NCBI RefSeq assembly: GCF_023078455.1
Contig: NZ_CP095740.1
Coordinates: 2,902,001-2,966,000 of the forward strand
Direction of reading: 5' to 3'
DNA length: 64,000 nucleotides
From: Luteibacter aegosomatis
Lineage (GTDB): Bacteria; Pseudomonadota; Gammaproteobacteria; Xanthomonadales; Rhodanobacteraceae
Shown: positions 10,151-19,355 of the stretch, in pieces
Numbering within the stretch: the stretch's first letter is position 1
Layout of the letters: the number at the start of each line of letters is the position of its first letter
Translations under genes and position numbers: made by a program
The notes under the pieces: generated by a model
Told to the model about the DNA's origin: nothing
Database searches by the model: none
The model's input: only the letters and a program-made list of their open reading frames with translations

Positions 10151-11091
10151 AAACCTTCTACTGGCTGGTCAAGCGCGAGTTCTGGGAGCACAAGGGCGGC
10201 TTCATCACCGCGCCCATCGTGGCCGGCATCATCTGCTTCCTGCTCAACGCCATGCTCATCGCCTTCGGCGAGGGCCATTACGGCGGTGGGGACTTCCACA
10301 CCAATTTCTCGATGGCCTACAACAGCGACAACCTGGCCCAGGCCGGTGCCGTCATCGACGGGCTGCTCTACGGCGTGACGATGATGGTGATGATCGTCAC
10401 CGCCATCGTGGTGTTCTTCTACAGCCTGGGCTCGCTGTACGACGACCGACGCGATCGCAGCATCCTGTTCTGGAAGTCGCTGCCGCTGTCGGATACCTCC
10501 ACCGTGCTGTCGAAGCTCGCCAGCGCCGTGATCTTCGCCCCGGCCGTGGCCGTGGTGGTGGGCGTGGTGGCGGGCCTGGCCCTGACGATCATGTTCGCCG
10601 GCGTCGCCACCTTCCACGGTTTCTCGCTGTGGCCGCTGCTGATGCAGGCACATCCGATCAAGGTCATGATCAACCTCGTGCTGCTCATCCCGCTCTATGC
10701 GCTCTGGGCACTGCCCACCGTCGGCTGGCTGATGCTCTGCTCCGCCTGGGCCCGCAGCAAGCCGTTCCTCTGGGCCATCGCCCTTCCCGTCGGCAGCGGC
10801 GTGCTCGTGGGATGGTGGGGCCTGATGATGGGCAACGGCGGGTTCACCAGCCTGTACTGGCGCCACGTGGTGGGACGCCTGCTCGGCGGACTGACGCCGG
10901 GGGGCTGGATGACCGAAACCTCGAAGCTCGTCCACTTCGACGGCGACAATCCCGCCTCGGCGCTGGAGAAGTTCGATCTGGCCTACCACTACAGCGCGCT
11001 CGCCAGCCCTCCGCTCTACCTGGGTGTCCTGGCCGGTGTGGCGATGATCGCCGCGGCGATATGGTTCAGAAGGTGGCGTGACGACAGTTGA
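10147..11091 (+). CDS. ABC-2 type transporter permease
   Basis: The 314-residue protein has about six hydrophobic segments, among them FITAPIVAGIICFLLNAML, a long Val/Ile-rich one near residues 75-100, AVAVVVGVVAGLALTIM and YLGVLAGVAMIAAAIWF. The motif RDRSILFWKSLPLSDT between segments is typical of ABC-2 permeases encoded with YtrA-type regulators. With the ATPase it likely forms an exporter or an envelope-stress/antibiotic-resistance transporter. Substrate unknown. A perfect hairpin follows the stop codon. Confidence 0.88.
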   Translation: MKTFYWLVKREFWEHKGGFITAPIVAGIICFLLNAMLIAFGEGHYGGGDFHTNFSMAYNSDNLAQAGAVIDGLLYGVTMMVMIVTAIVVFFYSLGSLYDDRRDRSILFWKSLPLSDTSTVLSKLASAVIFAPAVAVVVGVVAGLALTIMFAGVATFHGFSLWPLLMQAHPIKVMINLVLLIPLYALWALPTVGWLMLCSAWARSKPFLWAIALPVGSGVLVGWWGLMMGNGGFTSLYWRHVVGRLLGGLTPGGWMTETSKLVHFDGDNPASALEKFDLAYHYSALASPPLYLGVLAGVAMIAAAIWFRRWRDDS

Positions 11092-11097
11092 TCCCCT

Positions 11098-11125
11098 CGC
11101 GGCTCCCACGAACGTGGGAGCCGCG
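11098..11125. terminator. Perfect hairpin between convergent genes
   Basis: Thirteen-base arms (CGCGGCTCCCACG and its complement) are separated by AA. It lies six bases after the permease stop and 14 bases before the LysR stop codon on the other strand. There is no strong T-run, so it may act as a bidirectional or Rho-assisted terminator or be a solitary REP-like element. Confidence 0.6.
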
Positions 11126-11139
11126 TCGTTTGCGGACGC

Positions 11140-12036
11140 TTACGGGGCGAGATCGATATGAGCCGCCAGGCAGGCCACCATGGCATCGAACACGATCCGG
11201 CAACGCCGGCTGCCGACCAGGTCACCGTGCATCGTGACCCAGGTGTCCAGCGGAAACACGAAGTCATCGGGCAGCACCCGCACCAGCTCCGGATCGCGCC
11301 GGGCCAGCGCCACCTGGCAGATGCCGATGCCGCCACCGGCTCGGATCATGGCGAGCTGCGCCACGTCGCTGTCGCTGCGTAGCGAGAACGACTCCCGATC
11401 CCACCGTGGAAACCGGGTCCTGGCGGCCCGAATGAACGGGGTTTCGTCATCGAAGCCGATCAGCGAGTGCGCCGCCAGGCCGTCGAGCGTTTCGGGCGTG
11501 CCGTGCCGCGCGAGGTAGTCGGCATGGGCGAACAACCCCAGTTTGACGGTACCCACACGGCGCGCGACCAGCGCCTGCTGTTGCGGCGGCGTCATGCGGA
11601 TCGCGATGTCGACCTCACGCTGCAGCAAGTCCTGTACGCGATTGGTCGGCACCAGTTCGATATTCAGCGCCGGGTAGTCACGGCGTAATCCGGCCAGGGC
11701 CCGCGGTACCACTTCCACGCCGATCACTTCGCTGGCCGAGATGCGGACGGTGCCATGGATGCCCTGCCCCTGGCTGAAGGCTTCCCGTTCCAGGGCGGCG
11801 GCCGTGCTCCGCATGGCTTCGGCGTGTCCACGGAGCGCGAGCGCGACGTCGGTAGGCACCAGCCCCGACGGGCCTCGCGTGAACAGCGTCTGGCCGAAAG
11901 CGGCCTCCAGCGCCGAGATATGTCGGCCGACGGTGGGCTGGGTCATGCCCAGCATCCTGGCGGCGCCCGATAGCGAGCCTTCCGTCAGGACGGCTAACAA
12001 GGTGCGGTAGTGTTCCCAGCCGATGTGCTCGCCCAT
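11140..12036 (-). CDS. LysR-family transcriptional regulator
   Basis: The protein has 298 residues when started at the ATG at 12036 (MGEHIGWEHYRTLLAVL), which puts the winged helix at the normal LysR position. The DNA-binding helix reads GSLSGAARMLGMTQPTVGRHI. The substrate-binding domain follows, with VRISASEVIGVEVVP and GGGIGICQVAL. It is divergent from an NAD(P)-binding epimerase-like gene with 95 bases between, so that gene is its likely target. Confidence 0.9.
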   Translation of the reverse strand: MGEHIGWEHYRTLLAVLTEGSLSGAARMLGMTQPTVGRHISALEAAFGQTLFTRGPSGLVPTDVALALRGHAEAMRSTAAALEREAFSQGQGIHGTVRISASEVIGVEVVPRALAGLRRDYPALNIELVPTNRVQDLLQREVDIAIRMTPPQQQALVARRVGTVKLGLFAHADYLARHGTPETLDGLAAHSLIGFDDETPFIRAARTRFPRWDRESFSLRSDSDVAQLAMIRAGGGIGICQVALARRDPELVRVLPDDFVFPLDTWVTMHGDLVGSRRCRIVFDAMVACLAAHIDLAP

Positions 12037-12131
12037 ACGAAAATGTATAGCCGGTATAGGTCGATGGCAATTCCAGCGCATCCGCATGGCGAGGACGATG
12101 GGCGACTTCCTCCTGCCAGAGATATAGCGCC

Positions 12132-13136
12132 ATGACGAACGGTTCGGAAAAGCAGGTACTGGTCCTGGGCGCCAGTGGCGGCATCGGTGGCGAAGTCGCA
12201 CGCCACTTGCGGGATGCCGGATGGCGCGTCAAGGCGCTCAAGCGCGGCATGGACGTGCCCGAACGACGCGAGGGCATCGAATGGTCGGGCGGCGATGCGA
12301 TGAGCCCGGACTACGTACGGCAGGCGGCCCGGGGCTGCCAGGTGATCGTGCATGCGGTCAACCCGCCCGGTTACCGCCACTGGGCCGAGCGCGTGCTGCC
12401 GATGGTGGATAACACCATCGCCGCCGCGATCGCCGAACGGGCCACCATCGTGTTGCCGGGAACGGTCTACAACTACGGCCCCGACGCGTTCCCGTCGATC
12501 GCCGAGGAGGCTCCGCAGAATCCGCTGACCCGCAAGGGGCGCATCCGGGTTCAACTGGAGCAGCGCCTGTACGACGCGACCCTGCGGGGCGCGCGAGCGA
12601 TCGTGGTTCGTGCCGGGGACTTCTTCGGACCGCGGGCGGCCAACAGCTGGTTTTCCCAAGGCCTGGTCCAGCCCGGCAAACCGATAAGGCACATCCGCGT
12701 ACCGAACGACGCCGGCGTCGGTCATCAGTGGGCTTACCTTCCCGACGTCGCCCGTACGATGTGCGCCCTGCTCGAACGGCGCGACGGGCTGGAGCCGTTC
12801 GCCCGGTTCCACATGGACGGCCATTGGGACGCCGACGGAACGGCATTGGCCGAGGCCATCCGCGAGGTGGCTCGACGACACGGACAGACCCCCACGATCT
12901 CCGCGTTTCCCTGGTGGCTGACCCGACTGCTGGCCCCCGCCGTGCCTACGCTTCGCGAACTCCGGGAGCTGCGCTACCTCTGGAGCGAACCCTTGCGCCT
13001 GGACAATCGCCGCCTGCGGGCCGTCCTCGGCGAGGAACCGCATACCCCGCTGAAGGACGCCGTGGAGGCGACCCTGGCGGGGATGGGCTGCATCGCCCCT
13101 TCGGACACGGGCTCGACGCCGAAACGCCCGAGGTGA
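12132..13136 (+). CDS. NAD-dependent epimerase/dehydratase family protein
   Basis: This 334-residue protein begins with a Rossmann dinucleotide motif (VLVLGASGGIGGEVARHL). It keeps the extended short-chain-dehydrogenase layout, with TVYNYGPD at the catalytic Tyr region and RAGDFFGPRA further on. The usual YxxxK is not clear, so catalytic activity is uncertain; NmrA-like or atypical epimerases look similar. Its substrate is unknown. It ends 18 bases from the convergent fimV gene and is probably controlled by the divergent LysR protein. Confidence 0.82.
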   Translation: MTNGSEKQVLVLGASGGIGGEVARHLRDAGWRVKALKRGMDVPERREGIEWSGGDAMSPDYVRQAARGCQVIVHAVNPPGYRHWAERVLPMVDNTIAAAIAERATIVLPGTVYNYGPDAFPSIAEEAPQNPLTRKGRIRVQLEQRLYDATLRGARAIVVRAGDFFGPRAANSWFSQGLVQPGKPIRHIRVPNDAGVGHQWAYLPDVARTMCALLERRDGLEPFARFHMDGHWDADGTALAEAIREVARRHGQTPTISAFPWWLTRLLAPAVPTLRELRELRYLWSEPLRLDNRRLRAVLGEEPHTPLKDAVEATLAGMGCIAPSDTGSTPKRPR

Positions 13137-13154
13137 ACGGCCGGCGCCGTGCGA

Positions 13155-15674
13155 TCAGGCGATGTCGTCGAGAATCCGCTTCGCCGTGTCCTTCTGCATC
13201 TGCGAGCCCTCGGCCATCACTTCTTCCAGCATCAGGCGCGCGCCTTCGGCGTCGCCCATGTCGAGATAGGCGCGGGCCAGGTCGAGCTTCGTATCGACCG
13301 GATCGTCGCTGAAGCCCTCGGGCGAGGTGTCGAGCGTGAGGGGCTCTTCGTCGGGGAAGCGCGGTTCGTCGAAACGCGGCGGCTCGTCAAAATGCGGCAC
13401 GTCCAGATGCGATTCGGTCCGGATCGGATGCACCGGGGTCTCCGGCACGTCGTCGAACGACCAGGTCTGGCGGTCTTCCGGTAGCGTCGTCTCCTCGGCC
13501 AGCACGTCGCCGAAAGCGGGGGCGTGGGTTTCGTGCGGCTCGACGTAAGGCGATGCCGGCGCGTCGACGTCGAACACGTCCGGCGCATTCGGGCGCGTTT
13601 CCGCTTCCGCGCGCTGCACCGGCGTGAGGTCGAAGTTGAAGTGGTATTCGCTGTGCTTCTGCGGCGCGGGAGCGACGCGTTCGTCGTCTTCGGGGCTGGT
13701 CACGTAGTGACCCAGGTCGAATTCCTCGAGCGCGGCGGCCTCGTGCGCCTCATGGGGCGTCGATGCCGTATAGGTATCGGACGCGTACTCGTCCTCGTCG
13801 ACGTCACCCGGTACGCCGCCGAACAGCGGATGCGTGGGCGCGAGCTCCTGGCCCATCGCCACCACGTCGCGCCATTCGGGCTGGTCCGGATCGGAGATGT
13901 GGGCGTACATCGCCTCGGCGGCGGCTTCGAAATGATCGACGTCGCCCCGGCCGTAGTAGAGGCTCACCAGTTCGAGATGCAGGCCGATGTCATCGGGATG
14001 TTCGGCCAACGCGTCGAGGATCTCGCGCTGGTCCGGATCGATGCCTTCGAGCCCGTCGAAGCGCGGCTCGTCGCCGAATCGATCGGCCAGCGAGGGCGTA
14101 GCCAGCGGCGCCACGGGGGCGACCACCGTCTTCTTGCGACGGGCGAACAACGCCAGCAGGAGCAGCAGCACGACGACACCGCCGGCGCCCCATGCCCACG
14201 GCTGCATGAACCACGGCGTCTCTTCTTCGACCGGCGCGGGCGCGGGACGCGGCGTGGCGGCCGGCTTGACGGCCTGCGGCGGAACGGCGGCGGGCGCTTT
14301 CAGCGGCGTGGTGGTCACGGTCGCCGCGGTGGCCTCGCCGGCGGTGGAGGCCGCCTTCGGTGCGGCGGGCGCACTGGCCGCGGCCACCGGAGCAGCGGCG
14401 GAAGCCGGGGCGGCGGAAGCGGCAGGGGCCGGCGCACTGGCGGGCGCCGCCACGGCCGCGGGCGCCTTGCCCGCCTCGACCAGCTTGCGCTGGAGCTCGG
14501 CGATCTCGCTGTCCTTCAGGCTGATCAGCCGCTCGTTCTTGGTCTTGATCGCCTCCAGGTCGGCCACGCGGGACTTGAGCTCTTCGCCCTGCTGGCGCAA
14601 CGAGGCCACGGATTCCTGGGAGGTGGCGAGTTCCTGCTTGAGGCCCGCCACCTGGGCATCGCCGGTGCCGTTCTTCGAGCCGGCGCGGGTGGAGGCGGCC
14701 TCGCCGCCCTCCTTCGCCGGAACGAGAGCGAGCCGGTCGTCGCTACCGGACGACCGGGCCTTGCCCTGCGCGGCACCGGTGGAGGCGGCATCGGCCACCA
14801 CGGCCGGCGAACGGGCGGCGCCCGAGCGCCAGGCCTCGTTCTGGCGACGCACCTCGGTCAGCGCCGCGGCGGCGGACTGCGCCTTCACGTCGTCGGCGGA
14901 GGGGATGCGCAGCACGGCGCCGGTCTTCAGCGCGTTGATGTTGTCGCGGTAGAAGGCGTCGGGATTGGCCTTCTGCAACGCCACGAGCATCTGGTTGATG
15001 TCGGCGCCGTCCGCGTGGTCGCGGGCAATGGCCGAAAGCGTTTCGCCGCGCTTCACCGGACCGACCTGGCTGGCGGAAGCGGACGGCGCGGCCGGGGCGC
15101 GTGGCGTCGCGTGCGTGCGCGGCGCGGGCGCCTCGGCGCGGGACGGCGCCGCCACCGGAGCGGCCGGTGCGGTACTTTCGGTTCGCGACGGCTGCGCCTC
15201 CGGGGACACCCTGGCCGGCACTTCGGAGGTACGCGACGGGCGAGGACCGGCAGCCACGTTCGCGCCGGGCGCGGACGGCGTGCTGCCCGGCGGATCGAGC
15301 AGCATGGTGACCTCGCGGACGACCTTGTTGCCGCCGGCGCTCACTTCGACGAGGAAGTCGAGATAGGTATCGCGGATCGGCTCGCTGCTGGTGACGCGCA
15401 CCACCGGCTGGCCGGAGGCGCCCCTGGCCATGGCGAAGCTCAGCGCCACCGGAAGCCCTTCGCGATTGAGTCCCGCGCGGGAGAAGGCTTCGGCCGAGGC
15501 CAGCGTGACGTGGATATCGCCGGTGCCACCCGTCACCCCGGTGATGGGGATCTCGGCGAGCAGCGGCTGGTCGATGGTGGACCGCACCTGGGCGGGGCCG
15601 AGGTTCTGGGCCATGGCATGGCCGCCGCCCGCGGCCAGCGCCAGCATGATGGACAGCTTGAGTGTGCGGTTCAT
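13155..15674 (-). CDS. fimV: FimV/HubP family polar-organiser protein
   Basis: The 839-residue protein has a signal peptide (MNRTLKLSIMLALAAGGGHAMA) and the N-terminal periplasmic FimV domain (LGPAQVRSTIDQPLLAEIPI). A LysM peptidoglycan-binding module lies near residues 200-262, followed by a coiled coil, an Ala/Pro-rich stretch and one membrane helix near 495-515 (WGAGGVVVLLLLLALFARRKK). An acidic cytoplasmic part with a TPR-like C-terminal FimV domain closes it (KLDLARAYLDMGDAEGARLML). FimV supports type IV pilus assembly and twitching. The chosen start has GGGGGAAG upstream. Confidence 0.93.
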   Translation of the reverse strand: MNRTLKLSIMLALAAGGGHAMAQNLGPAQVRSTIDQPLLAEIPITGVTGGTGDIHVTLASAEAFSRAGLNREGLPVALSFAMARGASGQPVVRVTSSEPIRDTYLDFLVEVSAGGNKVVREVTMLLDPPGSTPSAPGANVAAGPRPSRTSEVPARVSPEAQPSRTESTAPAAPVAAPSRAEAPAPRTHATPRAPAAPSASASQVGPVKRGETLSAIARDHADGADINQMLVALQKANPDAFYRDNINALKTGAVLRIPSADDVKAQSAAAALTEVRRQNEAWRSGAARSPAVVADAASTGAAQGKARSSGSDDRLALVPAKEGGEAASTRAGSKNGTGDAQVAGLKQELATSQESVASLRQQGEELKSRVADLEAIKTKNERLISLKDSEIAELQRKLVEAGKAPAAVAAPASAPAPAASAAPASAAAPVAAASAPAAPKAASTAGEATAATVTTTPLKAPAAVPPQAVKPAATPRPAPAPVEEETPWFMQPWAWGAGGVVVLLLLLALFARRKKTVVAPVAPLATPSLADRFGDEPRFDGLEGIDPDQREILDALAEHPDDIGLHLELVSLYYGRGDVDHFEAAAEAMYAHISDPDQPEWRDVVAMGQELAPTHPLFGGVPGDVDEDEYASDTYTASTPHEAHEAAALEEFDLGHYVTSPEDDERVAPAPQKHSEYHFNFDLTPVQRAEAETRPNAPDVFDVDAPASPYVEPHETHAPAFGDVLAEETTLPEDRQTWSFDDVPETPVHPIRTESHLDVPHFDEPPRFDEPRFPDEEPLTLDTSPEGFSDDPVDTKLDLARAYLDMGDAEGARLMLEEVMAEGSQMQKDTAKRILDDIA

Positions 15675-15879
15675 TGATCGCTTCCCCCGAACATATACCC
15701 GTGCCGGCGGCTCGCCTTCTGTGGGCGGATGGCCGCGAAGGCGCCACTGTAGTGCACCCCAGCAACAACTAACAATAGCGCCGACGGGCATTTACGAGAC
15801 AACGTTGAGGCCATCCTCAAGTTGCCCGCGGGCCCGCGAGTGCCCCCTGTATGCACCGCCGATGCATCCGGCGGGTTCG

Positions 15880-16173
15880 TTACGGTTTTTGCCGGGCTTC
15901 CAGCTGGCGCTGGAGCTCGGCGATCTTGCGGTCCCGCTCGTCCAGCGACTGGCTGGCCGCGTGGGAGTCGGCTTCCAGCGCATTGACCCGCGCCTTGAGC
16001 TTTTCCACCTGGGCACCTTCGGCGGCGACCTGCCCGCGCGTGGCATCGAGCCTCGCGCGGGTGGCCCGGGCCGGTTCCGCGCGCGCCGCCTTCGCCTTGG
16101 TCGCCTGCGCGGCCAGCGCCGGGAGGGCGATGGTGCACAGCAGGAAACCGGCGAGCGCGGCGCGGCGGTTCAT
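15880..16173 (-). CDS. Small exported coiled-coil protein between asd and fimV
   Basis: This 97-residue protein has a signal peptide (MNRRAALAGFLLCTIALPALA) followed by an Ala/Lys/Arg-rich segment. It ends in a heptad-like coiled coil (VEKLKARVNALEADSHAASQ and onward to ERDRKIAELQRQLEARQKP). Its start overlaps the asd stop codon (TGATG), so it should be made together with asd. The coiled coil resembles the one inside FimV, encoded next, but I see no other homology. Function unknown. Confidence 0.75.
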   Translation of the reverse strand: MNRRAALAGFLLCTIALPALAAQATKAKAARAEPARATRARLDATRGQVAAEGAQVEKLKARVNALEADSHAASQSLDERDRKIAELQRQLEARQKP

Positions 16174-17201
16174 CAGAGGTGATCCCGGATGAGGATTTCG
16201 GCGATCTGCACGGCGTTGAGCGCGGCACCCTTGCGGATGTTGTCGGCCACCACCCAGAGATCGAGGCCGCGATCGTGCGAGATGTCCTCGCGGATGCGGC
16301 CGACGAAGACCGGGTCCTTGCCCGCCGCGTCGCCGACCGGCGTCGGATAGCCGCCGGCCTTGCGCTCGTCCATCACCACCACGCCCTCGGCCTGCTCGAG
16401 GAGTTCGCGGGCGCGCTCGGCGGTGACCTTGTCGCGCGTTTCGATGTGCACCGCCTCGGCGTGGCCATAGAACACCGGCACGCGCACCGCGGTGGGATTC
16501 ACCTGGATGGATGGGTCTTCCAGGATCTTCCGGGTCTCCCAGACCATCTTCATTTCTTCCTTGGTGTAGCCGTTGGCCTGGAATTCGTCGATATGCGGGA
16601 TCACGTTGAACGCGATCTGCTTCGGGAACTTCTCGACCTCGACCTCCTGGAAGTTGAGCATCTGGGCCGTCTGCTTGCCCAACTCCTCCAGGCCGCTGCG
16701 GCCCGCGCCGGACACCGACTGGTAGGTGGCCACGTTGATCCGCTCGATGCCGGCCTCGCGATGGATCGGCGCCAGCGCCACCAGCATCTGCATCGTGGAA
16801 CAGTTGGGATTGGCGATGATGCCGCGCACCGTGTAGTCGGCGATGGCGTGCGGATTCACCTCGGACACCACCAGGGGGATGTCGTCCTGGTAGCGGTATT
16901 CGGAGGTGTTGTCGATCACCACCGCGCCGGCCGCAGCCGCACGCGGCGCGTGCTCGCGGCTCACCGAGCCGCCGGCGGAGAAGAAGGCGATGTCCACGCC
17001 GTCGAAGTCGAACGTGGCCAGGTCTTTGACGACGCAAGGTTTTCCGGCGAAATCGACCGTGCCGCCCGCCGAGCGCTCGCTCGCCAGGGGAATCAGTTCG
17101 CTCACGGGGAAGTCCCGTTCGGCGAGGATCGACAGGAGGGTTTCGCCGACCGCGCCGGTCGCGCCCACCATGGCCACCTTGTAACTCGTCTTCTTGCTCA
17201 T
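16173..17201 (-). CDS. asd: Aspartate-semialdehyde dehydrogenase
   Basis: The enzyme makes aspartate semialdehyde from aspartyl phosphate for lysine, threonine, methionine and diaminopimelate synthesis. Its 342 residues fit the family. It has the NADP-binding start VAMVGATGAVGETLL, the catalytic Cys in NPNCST, the active-site EEMKMVWETRKIL helix and the conserved VRVPVFYGHAEAVHIET. Cytoplasmic. It lies in the prmB-aroC-dehydrogenase-asd-fimV operon, 30 bases after the dehydrogenase gene. Confidence 0.97.
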   Translation of the reverse strand: MSKKTSYKVAMVGATGAVGETLLSILAERDFPVSELIPLASERSAGGTVDFAGKPCVVKDLATFDFDGVDIAFFSAGGSVSREHAPRAAAAGAVVIDNTSEYRYQDDIPLVVSEVNPHAIADYTVRGIIANPNCSTMQMLVALAPIHREAGIERINVATYQSVSGAGRSGLEELGKQTAQMLNFQEVEVEKFPKQIAFNVIPHIDEFQANGYTKEEMKMVWETRKILEDPSIQVNPTAVRVPVFYGHAEAVHIETRDKVTAERARELLEQAEGVVVMDERKAGGYPTPVGDAAGKDPVFVGRIREDISHDRGLDLWVVADNIRKGAALNAVQIAEILIRDHL

Positions 17202-17231
17202 CTTCGCTCTTGTTGGCGGGGGGGTAGAGGG

Positions 17232-18230
17232 TCAGCTGGCGTCGGCCAGCACACCCGGATTGAGGATCGTGGGTGGCCGGCCGGCGTGAGGACCATGCCC
17301 GAACGCCGCCAGCACATTGTCCACAGCCAGCGCCGCCATATCGCGACGTGTGTCGCGACTTGCGCTGGCGATGTGGGGACTGAGCACGATGTTGGAGAGT
17401 TTCATGAGTTCGGGATGCACGCGCGGCTCGCCCTCGAACACGTCGAGCGCCGCCGCGGCGATCGTGCCGTCGGCCAGGGCCCGGGCCAGCGCCGCGTCGT
17501 CGACGATGCCGCCGCGCGCGATATTGGTGAGCGTGGCCGTGGGCTTCATGGCCTTCAGCTCGGCCTCGCCGATGCTATGGCGGTTGGCCGGGGTGTACGG
17601 CAACACCAGGACGAGGTGGTCGGCGCGGGCCAGCAAGGTGGCCTTGTCGACGTACGATGCCCCGCACTCGCGCTCGATAGCGGCATCGAGCCGCGAGCGG
17701 TTGTGGTAGATCACCGGCGAGCGGAAGCCCGCGGCGCGGCGCGCGATGGCCTGGCCGATGCGGCCCATGCCGAGGATGCCGATGGTCTTGCCGTGCACGT
17801 CGGCGCCCAGCCAGCCGTCGAAACGGCTGCCCTTCCACTGGCCGTCGCGCAACCAGCGCTCGGCCTCGCCTACCCGGCGCGCGGCGGCGAGCATCAGCGC
17901 CCACGCGTAGTCGGCCACGGTTTCGTTGAGCACGTCCGGCGTGTTCGACGCACCGACGCCGGCGGCGGTCAGCGCGTCGATGTCGAGGTTGTTGTAGCCC
18001 ACGCCGAGGTTGGCCACGAAGCGCAGGCGCGGCGCATGGGCCAGCACGTTCGCGTCGATGCGGTCGGCGAGGCCCACGATGGCCGCGTCGGCGTCGGCGA
18101 GCCGGGCGGCGATGTCGTCGGCCGTATACGGGCGTTCTTCGTTTTCAGCATGCACTTCGAAGTGCTCGCGCAGGCGGTCGACGATGTCCGGAAAGAAGGG
18201 CCGCGAGACCCAGACCTTGGGCTTGCTCAT
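17232..18230 (-). CDS. 2-hydroxyacid dehydrogenase (glyoxylate/hydroxypyruvate reductase type)
   Basis: This 332-residue protein is a D-isomer-specific NAD(P)-dependent 2-hydroxyacid dehydrogenase. It has the nucleotide motif GILGMGRIGQAIARR, the catalytic Arg in NIARGGIVDD, Glu in DVFEGEP and His in LSPHIASAS. The Arg after the nucleotide motif (YHNRSR) favours NADPH. It probably reduces glyoxylate, hydroxypyruvate or a similar 2-keto acid. It starts four bases after the aroC stop codon, in the same operon. Confidence 0.9.
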   Translation of the reverse strand: MSKPKVWVSRPFFPDIVDRLREHFEVHAENEERPYTADDIAARLADADAAIVGLADRIDANVLAHAPRLRFVANLGVGYNNLDIDALTAAGVGASNTPDVLNETVADYAWALMLAAARRVGEAERWLRDGQWKGSRFDGWLGADVHGKTIGILGMGRIGQAIARRAAGFRSPVIYHNRSRLDAAIERECGASYVDKATLLARADHLVLVLPYTPANRHSIGEAELKAMKPTATLTNIARGGIVDDAALARALADGTIAAAALDVFEGEPRVHPELMKLSNIVLSPHIASASRDTRRDMAALAVDNVLAAFGHGPHAGRPPTILNPGVLADAS

Positions 18231-18234
18231 GCGC

Positions 18235-19338
18235 TCAGGCCTGTACGGTGCCGGGGATGCGCGGGGGCACCCCGCCCACGTCGCCGCACTGCGCGCGGTG
18301 GCGCAGGGCCTGGTCCATCAGCACGAGGGCAAGCATGGCCTCGACGATGGGTACGGCGCGGATCCCCACGCAGGGGTCGTGCCTGCCCTTGGTGACCACT
18401 TCGGTCGGCTCCCCGGCGCGGTCGACGCTGCGGCCCGGCACGAGGATGCTCGAGGTGGGCTTGAAGGCCACGGAGACCACCACGGGCTGGCCCGTGGCGA
18501 TGCCGCCGAGGATGCCGCCGGCATGGTTGGAGAGGAAGCCGTCGGCGGTGATCTCGTCGCGATGCTGCGTGCCGCGCTGGGCCACGGCGGCGAAACCGTC
18601 GCCGATTTCCACACCCTTGACCGCGTTGATCGACATCATCGCGCTGGCGATCTCGCCGTCGAGCTTGCCGTAGATCGGCTCGCCCCACCCCGCCGGCACG
18701 TGGTCGGCCTGCACGGTAACGCGCGCGCCCACCGAGTCGCCCGACTTGCGCAAGGCGTCCATGTAGGTCTCCAGTTCGGGCACCTGCTCGGCCCAGGGCC
18801 AGAAGAACGGGCTGCCCTCGATCGCATCGGCGTCGAAGCCGCGCGGCACGACGTCGCCGATCTGCGAGACGTGGCCGCGCACCGTCACGCCGTAGCGCTG
18901 GGCCAGCCACTTCTTCGCGATGACGCCCGCCGCCACGCGCATGGTGGTTTCGCGCGCCGATGAGCGTCCGCCGCCGCGCGGATCGCGGATGCCGTACTTC
19001 TGCCAGTAGGTGTAGTCGGCGTGGCCGGGGCGGAAGGTATCGAGGATGTTGCCGTAGTCCTTCGAGCGGGCATCCGTATTGCGGATGAGCAGCGCGATGG
19101 GCGTACCGGTGGTCACGCCTTCGTACACTCCCGAGAGGATCTCGATGTCGTCGGCCTCGCGGCGCTGCGAGGTGTGCCGCGAGCGGCCGGTGGCGCGGCG
19201 CTCGAGGTCGGCGCGGAACTCGCCGGCCTCCAGCGGCAGACCGGGGGGGCAACCGTCCACCACGCACCCGATCGCCGGGCCGTGGCTTTCGCCGAAGGTA
19301 GTGACCGCAAGGAGCTTGCCGAACGTATTGGAGGACAC
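18235..19338 (-). CDS. aroC: Chorismate synthase
   Basis: It converts EPSP to chorismate, the last shared step of aromatic amino-acid synthesis, and needs reduced FMN. Its 367 residues match the family, with the signature [18 protein letters not shown] near the start, [14 protein letters not shown], and [17 protein letters not shown] FMN-binding segments further on. The start codon is GTG (SSNTFGKLL). It follows prmB by 17 bases, an order that is common in Xanthomonadales. Confidence 0.97.
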   Translation of the reverse strand: MSSNTFGKLLAVTTFGESHGPAIGCVVDGCPPGLPLEAGEFRADLERRATGRSRHTSQRREADDIEILSGVYEGVTTGTPIALLIRNTDARSKDYGNILDTFRPGHADYTYWQKYGIRDPRGGGRSSARETTMRVAAGVIAKKWLAQRYGVTVRGHVSQIGDVVPRGFDADAIEGSPFFWPWAEQVPELETYMDALRKSGDSVGARVTVQADHVPAGWGEPIYGKLDGEIASAMMSINAVKGVEIGDGFAAVAQRGTQHRDEITADGFLSNHAGGILGGIATGQPVVVSVAFKPTSSILVPGRSVDRAGEPTEVVTKGRHDPCVGIRAVPIVEAMLALVLMDQALRHRAQCGDVGGVPPRIPGTVQA

Positions 19339-19355
19339 GGTACTTCCGCTGGGTA

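Noticed and set aside
13524..15677. 717-codon open frame antisense to fimV
   Set aside because: Gly/Arg-rich without motifs; FimV on the other strand has clear domains.
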